A stretch of DNA of 32,375 bases, taken from assembly GCA_003223025.1 (NCBI GenBank), contig QHXR01000015.1, positions 1 to 32,375 on the forward strand, written 5' to 3'. This document shows positions 24,918 to 32,375 of the stretch, one piece after another. This stretch comes from Acidobacteriota bacterium (GTDB taxonomy: Bacteria > Acidobacteriota > Blastocatellia > Pyrinomonadales > Pyrinomonadaceae). A program made the translations under genes and the position numbers. How positions within the stretch are numbered: position 1 is the stretch's first letter; every line of letters begins with the position of its first letter. The notes below the pieces were generated by a model. That model searched no databases and had not been told where the DNA came from. It was given only the letters and a program-made list of their open reading frames with translations.

Positions 24918-25967
24918 TTATTTGACGTCCTGTCGCGTGACTCCTTCGATCTCTAAAACAAGATCAGCGCCGTATACTTTCGCCGGCGTCTGAAATCCAG
25001 GCGTGAAATTTCCGTCGAGAATTTTTTGCACGATGTTGAGCGCGGCGAGCGCGGTGATCGTGTAGCCTTCCGGCGTCTGCAAACGTGACTCGACACGATT
25101 GCCGTTCAGATCGGAAGCTTCACCCCAGAGAAACGTTTTCCCTTTCGCACGGTCTTCGTCGCTCGGACCGCCGGGCGGGATCTGTTTCTGCAGATATTCC
25201 TGCACGGGCTTTGTCGCGAGCAGCCAGCCGAGATAGCGACTGAGCTTTAGCATTTTGAGATTCTGTTTCGGCATTACGGTGAAGACTTCGATATTCGGAA
25301 TGCCGGTCGAATAATAAGCCGTCGCGACATCGCCCCATGGAATCGTCACACCCGTCTTTTTCACTTCACCAAAATCGATCTCACGCGACTTCCACGCGGC
25401 GATCACCGGCGTGATCTTTCCGTCTTTGCGGATCGCTCCGCCGCGTCCGACATTCATCGTCATCGTCGCCTGCGTACCGTGCGAGATCCGCCCCATTCCA
25501 TAAAATGCGAGCGAGAGATGCGTCGCCGATGGTAGGCGCTCCTTCAAATGAAGTGCGAGACAATCGCTCGGCACAACATCGAATCCGACACCCGGCATGA
25601 CCATGACCTCGGACGCTCTCGCTTTGTCGTTGAGGGCCGCCATCGATTCAAAAACCGCGATCTCTCCCGTGATGTCGGTGTAATGCTTTTTATTTCGAAG
25701 ACATGCGTCGACCATCGGGCGCGATGTCAGCGAGAACGGACCTGCGCAATGAAGCACCAAGTCGACCTTCTGGAGCGCGGCGTCGAGTCTCGAAGTCTCG
25801 TCGAGTGAAAACACGCGGTAGTCGAGATGATGTTTTTTTGCGAGCTCTTCGATCGCGATGGAATTTCGTCCGGCAAGTATCGGCTTCATTCCGCGCTGGG
25901 CGGCGTAGCGAGTGATCAGCTCACCGGTGTAACCGTTCGCACCATAGATAAGAAATGTTCCAGCCAT
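24918..25967 (-). CDS. Saccharopine dehydrogenase-like / trans-acting enoyl reductase family protein
   Basis: The 349-residue protein begins AGTFLIYGANGYTGELI, a GxxGxTG Rossmann nucleotide-binding motif, with PILAGRN following at the second strand. VLHCAGPFSLTSRPMVDACL and HYTDITGE are typical of the saccharopine-dehydrogenase-like family. This family includes enoyl reductases acting in trans in lipid synthesis of actinobacteria. The true substrate is not evident; it need not act on saccharopine. The start at 25967 is chosen because the Rossmann strand begins there. An in-frame GTG at 25988 adds eight residues and touches the repeat at 25989. No Shine-Dalgarno is clear for either. Confidence 0.8.
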   Translation of the reverse strand: MAGTFLIYGANGYTGELITRYAAQRGMKPILAGRNSIAIEELAKKHHLDYRVFSLDETSRLDAALQKVDLVLHCAGPFSLTSRPMVDACLRNKKHYTDITGEIAVFESMAALNDKARASEVMVMPGVGFDVVPSDCLALHLKERLPSATHLSLAFYGMGRISHGTQATMTMNVGRGGAIRKDGKITPVIAAWKSREIDFGEVKKTGVTIPWGDVATAYYSTGIPNIEVFTVMPKQNLKMLKLSRYLGWLLATKPVQEYLQKQIPPGGPSDEDRAKGKTFLWGEASDLNGNRVESRLQTPEGYTITALAALNIVQKILDGNFTPGFQTPAKVYGADLVLEIEGVTRQDVK

Positions 25968-25988
25968 GGAATGATTATGCGACAGCAC

Positions 25989-26080
25989 AGGTCAGAACCT
26001 GGAGCGGTAGCGACCGGGTTTCCCTTGTCAGCCGAGCTACCTGAGGGAAACCCAGTCGCTACCGCTCCCGGTTCTGACCT
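25989..26080. repeat. Long palindrome (37-nt arms) overlapping the 3' end of aat
   Basis: Arms 25989-26025 and 26044-26080 match with two mismatches and enclose an 18-nt loop. The arm reads AGGTCAGAACC followed by GAGCGGTAGCGAC and GGGTTTCCCT. It spans the space between the enoyl-reductase-like gene and aat, and supplies the stop codon and last residues of aat. Confidence 0.88.
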
Positions 26081-26766
26081 TTGTCGAACAATATCAATTC
26101 CGACGCTTGCGTCCCTTTCAACTTCCGCAAAAAATCCTTTCGCCGTATTTCCTTCGCGCCTAGCGCCTTGATGTGCGGTGTCATGACCTGAGCGTCGAGC
26201 CAGGTCAAACCGCGCGTTTTTAGATGATCGATCAAAAAAAGTAGCGCGAGCTTCGATGCATTCGGCGCCGTATGGAACATCGATTCGCCGCAGAAAGCAC
26301 CGCCGGCATCGACGCCATATAGCCCGCCGACGAGCTCTCCATTCTCGTCCCATGCCTCGACGCTGTGTGCGATCCCGGCCTCGTGTAGTTGCGAATAAGC
26401 GCGGATGAAATCATCCGTGATCCACGTTCCCAACTGGTCGGGCCGTTGCATCGACGAACACTTCCGGATCACTTCTCCGAATTTCTTATCGATGGTGAAA
26501 GTGTATGAATTCTTGCGGCGCGCTCGTTCGAGACTTCGCGGTATATGAAGCTCGGAGAATTCGAGGATCGCGCGCTTTTCCGGGCAATACCAGGGCAGCG
26601 GAAGTCCGTCGACATGCCACGGAAATATCCCAAGCCTGTATGCGTTCGTCAGATTCTCGACCGTGAGCTCGTCACCGAAACTGACTATATCGCGCGAGTA
26701 ATAAAAATAATCGTCGAACAGGACCCACTCGGGGAAGTCGTAATTGTGAGGATCGGGAAATGACAC
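26059..26766 (-). CDS. aat: Leucyl/phenylalanyl-tRNA--protein transferase
   Basis: The 235-residue protein has the Aat signatures NAYRLGIFPWHVDGLPLPWYCPEKRAIL (about 41-68), LGTWITDDFIRAYSQLHEAGIAHSVEAW, and GGLYGVDAGGAFCGESMFH with SKLALLFLIDHLKTRGLTWLDAQ. The enzyme adds Leu or Phe to N-terminal Arg/Lys of proteins, marking them for ClpS-ClpAP degradation. The start is GTG with no Shine-Dalgarno, but TAAACT lies 6 nt upstream. The last residues (about GQNRER) and the TAG stop are encoded by the palindrome at 26044-26080, so the C-terminus appears altered by the repeat. Confidence 0.93.
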   Translation of the reverse strand: MSFPDPHNYDFPEWVLFDDYFYYSRDIVSFGDELTVENLTNAYRLGIFPWHVDGLPLPWYCPEKRAILEFSELHIPRSLERARRKNSYTFTIDKKFGEVIRKCSSMQRPDQLGTWITDDFIRAYSQLHEAGIAHSVEAWDENGELVGGLYGVDAGGAFCGESMFHTAPNASKLALLFLIDHLKTRGLTWLDAQVMTPHIKALGAKEIRRKDFLRKLKGTQASELILFDKGQNRER

Positions 26767-26772
26767 CGTGCT

Positions 26773-26778
26773 AGTTTA
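26773..26778 (-). promoter_or_regulatory. -10-like box for a probable leaderless aat transcript
   Basis: On the minus strand TAAACT is followed by 6 nt and the GTG start of aat. The spacing equals that of speD and recF. No -35 is convincing. Confidence 0.33.
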
Positions 26779-26814
26779 CCGCAGCGGTTGATGAGAAGGG
26801 AGAAGAGGACACTG

Positions 26815-26889
26815 GGACGCAGAGACGGGGAGACGCGGCGATGTCGTCGCACGATCTTCGCGTCCCCGCGTCCCCGCGTCTCCGCGTCC
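26815..26889. repeat. GACGCGG-family hairpin repeat between aat and MATE genes
   Basis: Arms 26815-26838 and 26866-26889 are 24 nt with three mismatches. The right arm continues into further CGCGTCCC units to about 26906. It is related to 7025-7069 and 10716-10748. It lies after the MATE stop codon and may serve as transcript end. Confidence 0.7.
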
Positions 26890-26914
26890 TTCCCGTCCCC
26901 GCGTCGCATACAAA

Positions 26915-28339
26915 CTACACTTTCTTCTCCTTCCACTTCCCGTGTTTGAACAAAACGGCGCTCGCGATCGCGAGGAGCGAGAAGGCTATCGTGATCGCCC
27001 AAAAAACTCCACGTGGACCGAGCTCGAAATAATAAGCAAGCAGATACGCGACCGGGATCTCGAACAGCCAGAACACGAAGATGTTCAAGTACGTCGGCGT
27101 CCATGTGTCGCCAGCGCCGTTGAACGCGGTCTCGAGCACCATGCCTAAACCATAGAAAGTAAAGCCATATGCAATGATATGAAGCGCGCTGGTTCCGTAT
27201 TGAAGAACCTCCGGCTCGTGCGTGAAGATCCCGATGATCTGACTCGAAAACAGCCAGAAGACGACACCGACGGCGAAGTAAAGTACCGCGTTGAATTTCG
27301 CCGCGGTCCAAACTGCGGCCTCGGAACGTTCGGGTTTATCTGCACCCAGATTCTGTCCGACCATCGTCGCTGCCGCATTACTCAATCCGAGCGCCGGCAA
27401 CAACGCGAACATCACAACACGGAGCGCAATGACGTATCCGGCGATCGCGACATCGCCGAATCCCGCCATGATCGGCATCAGTGCCGTCCAACTCGCGGTC
27501 GCTACGAGAAGTTGAAAAACGCCGGTACTCGACAGACGAAGTAATTTCCAAAGCAGCGTCGGATCGAGCTTCCAACTCGCGCGACTGACATGAATCCTTC
27601 CGCCGGGACGGAACAAATGCCACGCGGCAAAGAGCACACCGCATCCGCGTCCGATCGTTGTACCAACCGCGGCGCCGGTCACACCGAGCTCGGGAAAAAA
27701 TCCGACACCGAAGATGAACATCGGTGACAGGATCATGTTCAATCCATTCGACAACACGAGTACACGCATCGCGATCGCGGCATCACCGGCTCCGCGGAAG
27801 ATCGCGTTTAGCAGAAAGATAAAAAGCACGACCGCGTTTCCGCCGATCATGATCCGCATGAATCGCGAGCCTTCTTCGATCACCGCCGGTGCCGCTCCGA
27901 GTGCGCGCAAAATATCAGGCGCGAAAATTATTCCGATCGCGCTGATCAGCACCGATACGATGACGCCGAGATAGATGACGTGCGCCGCAGACTTCGCCGC
28001 GCCCTCTTCGTCCTTCTCGCCGGTTCGTCGTGCGACTGTCGCCGTCGCGCTGATCGCGAGTCCGAACGCGACCGCGTAGATCAACGCCATCACCGATTCC
28101 GTCAGTCCAACAATCGCGATCGCGTCTGCACCGAGTTTTGCGACGAAGAAAATGTCGACGACCGCGAACAAACTCTCCATGCTCATCTCGAGGATCATCG
28201 GGATGCCGAGGATGACGAGAGCGACCCAGATCGGTCCCACGGTGAAGTCGCGTCCCGAGCCGCGCAGTCCTTCGCGTATGACCGACCAAAACGAATTGTC
28301 TAACGTCTCCGGCGACGGAGTACTCGAATCAAAAGACAT
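26915..28339 (-). CDS. MATE family efflux transporter
   Basis: The 474-residue protein has about twelve hydrophobic segments in two halves of the MATE/NorM type. Conserved features are ILGIPMILEMSMESLFAVVDIFFVAKLGADAIAIVGLTE in the first half and the GLSNAAATMVGQNLGADKPERSE motif in the second. MATE proteins export drugs and cationic compounds in exchange for Na+ or H+. Length is typical. The N-terminal 30 residues are hydrophilic. The ATG at 28339 is preceded by an A/T-rich stretch without Shine-Dalgarno. The gene ends near the repeat at 26815-26889. Confidence 0.92.
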   Translation of the reverse strand: MSFDSSTPSPETLDNSFWSVIREGLRGSGRDFTVGPIWVALVILGIPMILEMSMESLFAVVDIFFVAKLGADAIAIVGLTESVMALIYAVAFGLAISATATVARRTGEKDEEGAAKSAAHVIYLGVIVSVLISAIGIIFAPDILRALGAAPAVIEEGSRFMRIMIGGNAVVLFIFLLNAIFRGAGDAAIAMRVLVLSNGLNMILSPMFIFGVGFFPELGVTGAAVGTTIGRGCGVLFAAWHLFRPGGRIHVSRASWKLDPTLLWKLLRLSSTGVFQLLVATASWTALMPIMAGFGDVAIAGYVIALRVVMFALLPALGLSNAAATMVGQNLGADKPERSEAAVWTAAKFNAVLYFAVGVVFWLFSSQIIGIFTHEPEVLQYGTSALHIIAYGFTFYGLGMVLETAFNGAGDTWTPTYLNIFVFWLFEIPVAYLLAYYFELGPRGVFWAITIAFSLLAIASAVLFKHGKWKEKKV

Positions 28340-28734
28340 AAAAATATAATTACGGGGAAAAATTCAGCACGAATTGTGCCGGGAAGTCAGACTCCGTGGC
28401 GCGATCGCCGCGTCGTACAAACGCTACAGGGCAGATAAATTAGACAAGTTCGATACGCATGATTTGGAAACCTTAGCACACGAGTGCGAAAAGTGAGAAG
28501 TAGAAATGAGGGGTGAGAAGTGAGAATTGAGAAGTGAGAAATGAGAAGTGAGAAATGAGAAGTGAGAAATGAGAAGTCAGAATCAGAAGTCAGAAGTGGG
28601 AAATATGGAGCGACGAAAAATTGAAGCGGCTTAAACGTCGGTGAACTAAATTGAATTGAAACGTTTCATTGGCGCAATTCCCGGTCGATGACTTTGCTCA
28701 CCCGCAAATCCGCGGAACATACGGATAGCCTTCA
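28340..28734. other. 395-nt spacer without a gene
   Basis: The spacer between the MATE and VWA genes holds a purine-rich heptamer tract (28487-28599) and otherwise no ORF, tRNA or clear terminator that I can support. Confidence 0.7.
28487..28599. repeat. Purine-rich heptamer repeat (GAGAAGTGAGAAAT unit)
   Basis: Three perfect 14-nt copies of GAGAAGTGAGAAAT (28529-28542, 28543-28556, 28557-28570) are flanked by degenerate heptads of GAGAAGT, GAGAAAT and CAGAAGT type. Confidence 0.9.
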
Positions 28735-30423
28735 CTAGCGTAGAAAATAACCCGGGCGATGTTTGAGTTTCACTCCGGGAATCGAGGGGACCGTTACACG
28801 CAGCGTGTGCCACTGGTTATCGGCCGAAGCTTCGGGTGATATGAAGCCCAGCGTGTAGATCGTGCCGACGTCTTTCAGCACGCGATTGTAAACGTCATCG
28901 AGATCCTCGACCTTCTTCGCGTAATACATGTTTCCGGCGCTCTGATCGGCGAGGTATTTCAGTCCGAGCCGGGCGTTGGTGTATACGATCTTCGAATACG
29001 GATCCGGAAGCTCGGTGTCGAGATAGATCGGGAAGATCGACGTCGTGCTTCGCTGAACCTCCTCGACCAGATCCGCAAATCCCGTACTCGATCCCATACT
29101 CGATCCCAGGAAACTTCCCCCGAGCCGGTTATCGACGCCGTCGGACATCAGTACGATCGCTTTTCGACGGCCTTTTACAGAAGCTTGCTCGAGCAAATCG
29201 AGACTGAACTTGATCGAATCCCACACTCGCGATCCGCCGCCGCCGGCAAGCTTGGCGACGCGGCTCTGTAACACAGCAGTATCAGTTTCAAGCGGCGAGA
29301 TGACTGTCGGGCCGTCCGAAAAACTTACGATCGCCAATCGATCTGACGGTCGTTTCATTGCGATAAAACGCTTCGTTGATTTTCGGATCAGGTCAGCCTT
29401 ATTGGCCGTCGATCCAGAAAGATCGAGAAGTAGGACGATATCAATTGCTGCGTCGGTTTTTGAAAAGAATTCGAGGTCGACCGGCCGGTCGTTTTCGTAA
29501 ACACGAAAGTCAGATTTCTCGAGAGCGGACGTTCTCGGATCGACAGCTTCCGGCAAGACAACATCGAACGAGATCAGCGACGTCTTAACTTTTTCCACCG
29601 GCTCGCCGGCGTCGTCCACGGCCGCGGGCGACTCGAGCGACGTCTTGCCGAGCGATATGGCCGTCGGTTCGGTGAGAGGTTCCATCACTGCCCGGATCAA
29701 CAATTTTTGATAGCTGGCTTCGAGAAATCTTTCGTAAGAACGCAGCGGCGACATTTTGAATTCCGCTCGACGTTCATCGACCCGGCTCGGCTGCTCGATA
29801 GGAGCCATCATGAGAAATCCGTCGCGGACAAAAACCTGCGAGCCGAACAATTGCTTTTGACCGAGCGAGAGCCGGAGCCGATCGATATACCCCGCGAAGA
29901 GTTGCCCACGCTCGATCTGATCCCTTTCGAATGCGTCGATCATCGCCGGATAAAGCTCGACTTGCATGACGGCGGGCAATGCCTTCGACACAAGAACGAG
30001 AAATGCATCCACACCGTCTCTCCCGACCGCGCCGACCATCGGCCATCCCTGTTTGTTCAGAATCGAGCACACACGCGCGACGTTTTCCTGTTTGAGAGTA
30101 TCGAGATCCTTTTGCTTTTTCTTCGGTTTTTCCGGCTCTTGCCTTTTGTCCTCACCGGCAAGCCTGTTGATCGTCTCAGTCCGGGTCGCGAGTGAAAATT
30201 CGTCGCTTGCGGCGATAAGTTCGTCGTGAAGCTGCGTGTCCACCGCCGGCGGTTTCGGATCCGCGATCTGTTTCTTCAGCGCCGCGAGTCTCCCGGGTTC
30301 GAGGCATTTTTGCTGCGCTTTAGTGTCGGACGTTAGGAACGAGAACAAGGTGAACGTCAGAATCGTGCCGATAAACCCACGGGCAAGCTTAGATAAAGGT
30401 TTTCGTCTGCCGATCGTCACCAT
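28735..30423 (-). CDS. Exported VWA-domain protein with a DUF6624-like N-terminal region
   Basis: The 562-residue protein has a signal segment (about 15-36, ending DTKAQ). A region at about 110-205 (ILNKQGWPMVGAVGRDGVDAFLVLVSKALP, then LYPAMIDAFERDQIERGQLFAGYIDRL) resembles DUF6624. A short linker follows. A Von Willebrand factor A domain spans about 325-510, with the MIDAS motif DLSGS (334-338) and VLMSDGVDN. The VFDVVLPEAVDPRTSALEKSDFRVYENDRPV type of lead-in and the GFISPEASADNQWHTLRVTV ending fit the VWFA-related family abundant in Acidobacteria. It is probably a metal-dependent binding protein outside the cytoplasm. The start has no strong Shine-Dalgarno; the gene is divergent from mnmA. 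Confidence 0.85.
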   Translation of the reverse strand: MVTIGRRKPLSKLARGFIGTILTFTLFSFLTSDTKAQQKCLEPGRLAALKKQIADPKPPAVDTQLHDELIAASDEFSLATRTETINRLAGEDKRQEPEKPKKKQKDLDTLKQENVARVCSILNKQGWPMVGAVGRDGVDAFLVLVSKALPAVMQVELYPAMIDAFERDQIERGQLFAGYIDRLRLSLGQKQLFGSQVFVRDGFLMMAPIEQPSRVDERRAEFKMSPLRSYERFLEASYQKLLIRAVMEPLTEPTAISLGKTSLESPAAVDDAGEPVEKVKTSLISFDVVLPEAVDPRTSALEKSDFRVYENDRPVDLEFFSKTDAAIDIVLLLDLSGSTANKADLIRKSTKRFIAMKRPSDRLAIVSFSDGPTVISPLETDTAVLQSRVAKLAGGGGSRVWDSIKFSLDLLEQASVKGRRKAIVLMSDGVDNRLGGSFLGSSMGSSTGFADLVEEVQRSTTSIFPIYLDTELPDPYSKIVYTNARLGLKYLADQSAGNMYYAKKVEDLDDVYNRVLKDVGTIYTLGFISPEASADNQWHTLRVTVPSIPGVKLKHRPGYFLR

Positions 30424-30538
30424 TTATTTATATTCCATCTCGCAATGATTATGAAGAGTAGGATGCGGCGCTCGGGAGCAACGATGACCGAGGTTCTTGC
30501 AACCAAACCGATTCGCCTGTCAGAATGGCAAATTGGTT

Positions 30539-31657
30539 ATGAAGATAGCGGTAGCAATGAGCGGTGGCGTCGATAGTTCGGCGGCAGCCGCGCTTTTGAA
30601 GGAGCAGGGACACGAGCTGATCGGGTTTACGATGCAGCTCTGGAACCAGCGACGTCATATCAATGTCGACGAGAACGGTGATCCGCTCCCGTCGCGATGC
30701 TGCTCGCTCGACGATGTCTATGACGCACGTCGCGTCGCTGAAACTCTGGGCTTTCCGTTCTACGTTCTTAACCTCGAGGAAGATTTCGAGCGCGACGTCG
30801 TTGAGCCGTTCGTGCAGAGTTATCTCTCAGGCGAAACTCCGATCCCATGTGTTGCGTGCAACTCGCGTTTGAAATTTGCGTCGCTCGATCGCATGGCCGT
30901 GAGCCTGGGTTGCGACAAAGTTGCGACGGGTCATTTCGCACGCGTCGAATACGATGAGGCAGCGAATCGCTATCGACTCTTTCGCGGAAAGAATCACTGG
31001 AAAGATCAAAGTTACTTTTTGTGGGAGCTGACGCAGGAGCAACTCTCGCGCGCATATTTCCCGCTCGGCGAGATGCTGAAGAGCGAGGTCCGCGACATCG
31101 CACGTGACGCGAATCTCTACACGGCCGAGAAGCAGGAGTCGCAGGAGATCTGCTTCGTTCCCGACGGGAAGTATTCGGAGTTCATCGACCGTTATCTCGA
31201 ACATGAAGATCGGTCCGATGAAATGCCGGCTGCAGGTGAGATCGTAAACACAGCCGGTGAGACGATCGGCGAACACTCGGGAATTCATCGTTACACGATC
31301 GGTCAGCGGCGCGGCCTTGGCATCGCACACGAGAAGCCGTTATACGTCTTGCAGATCGAGCGGGCCAGGAACAAAATTATCGTCGGCGACGTCGAAGATC
31401 TCGAGTCCGTCGAGTTCGTCGCGAAAGGCGTGAACTGGATCGCATTCGATGAGCCGTCCGAGCCGGTTCGCGCGAAAGTGAAGGTTCGCTATCGCCACGA
31501 TCCCGCGCCGGCGACGATCCATGCTCTCCCCGACGCCCGCGCACGAATCGTTTTCGACGAGCCGCAGCGTGCGATTACACCGGGACAGGCAACGATCTTT
31601 TACGACATCGATGACGCTGACGAAGTGGTCGGCGGTGGTTGGATCATTAGAAATTAA
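30539..31657 (+). CDS. mnmA: tRNA-specific 2-thiouridylase MnmA
   Basis: The 372-residue protein opens [20 protein letters not shown], the PP-loop ATP-binding motif (SGGVDS at 8-13). Cys104 (in PIPCVACN) and Cys205 (in [11 protein letters not shown]) match the two catalytic cysteines that carry the persulfide and form a disulfide. HFARVEYD and [23 protein letters not shown] are also typical. MnmA adds sulfur to U34 of tRNAs for Lys, Glu and Gln. Starting at 30539 gives the standard N-terminus; an upstream in-frame TTG at 30497 adds 14 unrelated residues. A small basic protein follows after 3 nt. Confidence 0.96.
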   Translation: MKIAVAMSGGVDSSAAAALLKEQGHELIGFTMQLWNQRRHINVDENGDPLPSRCCSLDDVYDARRVAETLGFPFYVLNLEEDFERDVVEPFVQSYLSGETPIPCVACNSRLKFASLDRMAVSLGCDKVATGHFARVEYDEAANRYRLFRGKNHWKDQSYFLWELTQEQLSRAYFPLGEMLKSEVRDIARDANLYTAEKQESQEICFVPDGKYSEFIDRYLEHEDRSDEMPAAGEIVNTAGETIGEHSGIHRYTIGQRRGLGIAHEKPLYVLQIERARNKIIVGDVEDLESVEFVAKGVNWIAFDEPSEPVRAKVKVRYRHDPAPATIHALPDARARIVFDEPQRAITPGQATIFYDIDDADEVVGGGWIIRN

Positions 31658-31660
31658 TTT

Positions 31661-31849
31661 ATGGCAAATGCAAAAAAACGGCCGAGCAAAACGGCTAAGG
31701 CAGCAAAAAAATTATTGGAATCTTCGAAACTGCTCGCGGAAAAAAACGAGCGCGACATGCAGAGCGGACAGGAGTTCAAAGCGTCTGAAGTGACGCCGAG
31801 AACCAACAGTACGGCGATGAAAGCACGTCCTCACAAGAAGCGCGGATAG
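31661..31849 (+). CDS. Small basic protein, function unknown
   Basis: This 62-residue protein is Lys/Ala/Arg-rich with a helical N-terminal half (KRPSKTAKAAKKLLESSKLLAEKNERD) and a basic tail (KARPHKKRG). It starts 3 nt after the mnmA stop codon, in the same frame, and probably depends on translation of mnmA, as no Shine-Dalgarno is clear. The composition suggests nucleic-acid binding, but no family is recognised. Confidence 0.6.
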   Translation: MANAKKRPSKTAKAAKKLLESSKLLAEKNERDMQSGQEFKASEVTPRTNSTAMKARPHKKRG

Positions 31850-31874
31850 TGGGTGGTATGTGACTTCTTTCCTT

Positions 31875-31917
31875 TTAGCGTCTTTGCGTGGACATCAGTT
31901 TTCACGCAAGACGCTAA
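31875..31917. repeat. Imperfect hairpin repeat (TTAGCGTCTTTGCGTG type)
   Basis: TTAGCGTCTTTGCGTG (31875-31890) pairs with CACGCAAGACGCTAA (31903-31917) with one bulged base. It stands between the small basic protein and the cyclo-ligase gene. It lacks a T-run, so a terminator role is uncertain. Confidence 0.75.
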
Positions 31918-31936
31918 GTTAATCTGAATCTTTTTA

Positions 31937-32375
31937 ATGAAGAAATCCGAGCTCCGCCAGATCTATGTCGCGAGACAAAAAGCGATTGCACAAGAAGATC
32001 GCTTGGCACGGAGCGAAGTGATCGCTGACTCATTCTTCCGCTCCTTCGATCTTGGCGGTATCAAATTCCTTCACTCGTTTATCCCGATCGAAAAATTCAA
32101 CGAAGTCGATACGAGCCTGATAATGGAGCGCGTCTGGCGTGACCAGCCGCAGATCCAGATCGTTGTCCCGCGCGTCGATCATGAGACCAATGAGATGAAG
32201 AGTTTGAAATTCAGTTCCGACACGCAGCTAGTCCGAAGCGCATGGGAGATAGAGGAACCTGTTCACGATGAAACCGTCGCGGACGCTGAGATCGACATGG
32301 TTCTCACGCCCGGCGTTTGCTTCGATCGTGTCGGGCATCGCGTCGGATACGGGAAGGGATTTTATGATCGGTTCC
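31937..32375 (+). CDS. 5-formyltetrahydrofolate cyclo-ligase, N-terminal part (truncated by window)
   Basis: The frame starts MKKSELRQIYVARQKAIAQEDR and runs through the window end (146 codons). It shows the opening KxxLRxxxxxxR pattern, SFIPIEKFNEVDTSLIM, VVPRVD, and the conserved EPV...LTPGVCFDRVGHRVGYGKGFYDRF, the binding loop of this family. The enzyme converts 5-formyl-THF to 5,10-methenyl-THF with ATP. Only the last residues are missing. No Shine-Dalgarno is clear. Confidence 0.93.
   Translation, partial: MKKSELRQIYVARQKAIAQEDRLARSEVIADSFFRSFDLGGIKFLHSFIPIEKFNEVDTSLIMERVWRDQPQIQIVVPRVDHETNEMKSLKFSSDTQLVRSAWEIEEPVHDETVADAEIDMVLTPGVCFDRVGHRVGYGKGFYDRF

Noticed and set aside
25827-26353. 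Overlapping ORFs on both strands across the long palindrome
   Set aside because: They are shadows of aat and the enoyl-reductase-like gene extended through the repeat, and have no recognisable domain.
28487-28599. CRISPR array
   Set aside because: The units are contiguous heptads without spacers, and no cas gene is nearby.

Overview
The window looks like a chromosomal segment of an Acidobacteriota bacterium, most likely class Blastocatellia (Pyrinomonadaceae-like). The pointers are a GWxTD-domain protein, an exported VWA protein of the type abundant in Acidobacteria, many predicted exported or lipidated proteins, moderately high GC, and many short palindromic intergenic repeats. This placement is inference; no rRNA gene is present to confirm it.

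Layout: (1) 1-3474: the 3' end of tatC, an exported GWxTD-domain protein, a GNAT acetyltransferase, and a convergent lipoprotein. (2) 3543-11778: a one-direction polyamine/envelope locus. It holds S-adenosylmethionine decarboxylase (speD) fused in frame to a REP-associated tyrosine transposase (RAYT), a zinc-ribbon DUF4178 membrane protein, a 49-residue membrane peptide, a DUF350 protein, a membrane-anchored spermidine-synthase-like enzyme, a four-helix-bundle cassette bounded by 40-nt inverted repeats, a Tat-exported FAD amine-oxidase-like lipoprotein, and a polytopic membrane protein. (3) 11848-17451: a double-PDZ exported protein, a PLP aminotransferase, a WbpM/CapD-type nucleotide-sugar dehydratase, and a divergent Wza-like polysaccharide export protein. 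(4) 17448-19965: acyl-CoA synthetase and a TetR regulator, with a FadR-type operator upstream. (5) 20116-24835: a heptamer repeat, tRNA-Ser(UGA), a TlpA-type thioredoxin, recF, gyrB and a strong terminator. (6) 24918-28339: a saccharopine-dehydrogenase-like/enoyl reductase, aat and a MATE transporter, with a long palindrome at the 3' end of aat. (7) 28340-32375: a repeat-filled spacer, a VWA protein with a DUF6624-like N-terminal region, mnmA, a small basic protein, and the 5' part of 5-formyltetrahydrofolate cyclo-ligase.

How the genes work together: the most striking region is 3.5-11.8 kb. SpeD would make decarboxylated SAM. The membrane-tethered aminopropyltransferase would use it at the cytoplasmic membrane. 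The Tat-lipoprotein flavoenzyme and the DUF350/DUF4178 membrane proteins suggest a polyamine-dependent envelope function. Two small mobile elements have entered the locus: a RAYT with inverted REP pairs, translationally fused to SpeD, and a four-helix-bundle cassette whose inverted repeats embed the ribosome-binding region of the oxidoreductase.

Recurrent themes are heptamer-based repeats of three unrelated sequences, long palindromes that supply coding sequence or stop codons, and -10-like boxes 6-7 nt upstream of start codons without Shine-Dalgarno sequences, suggesting leaderless transcripts.
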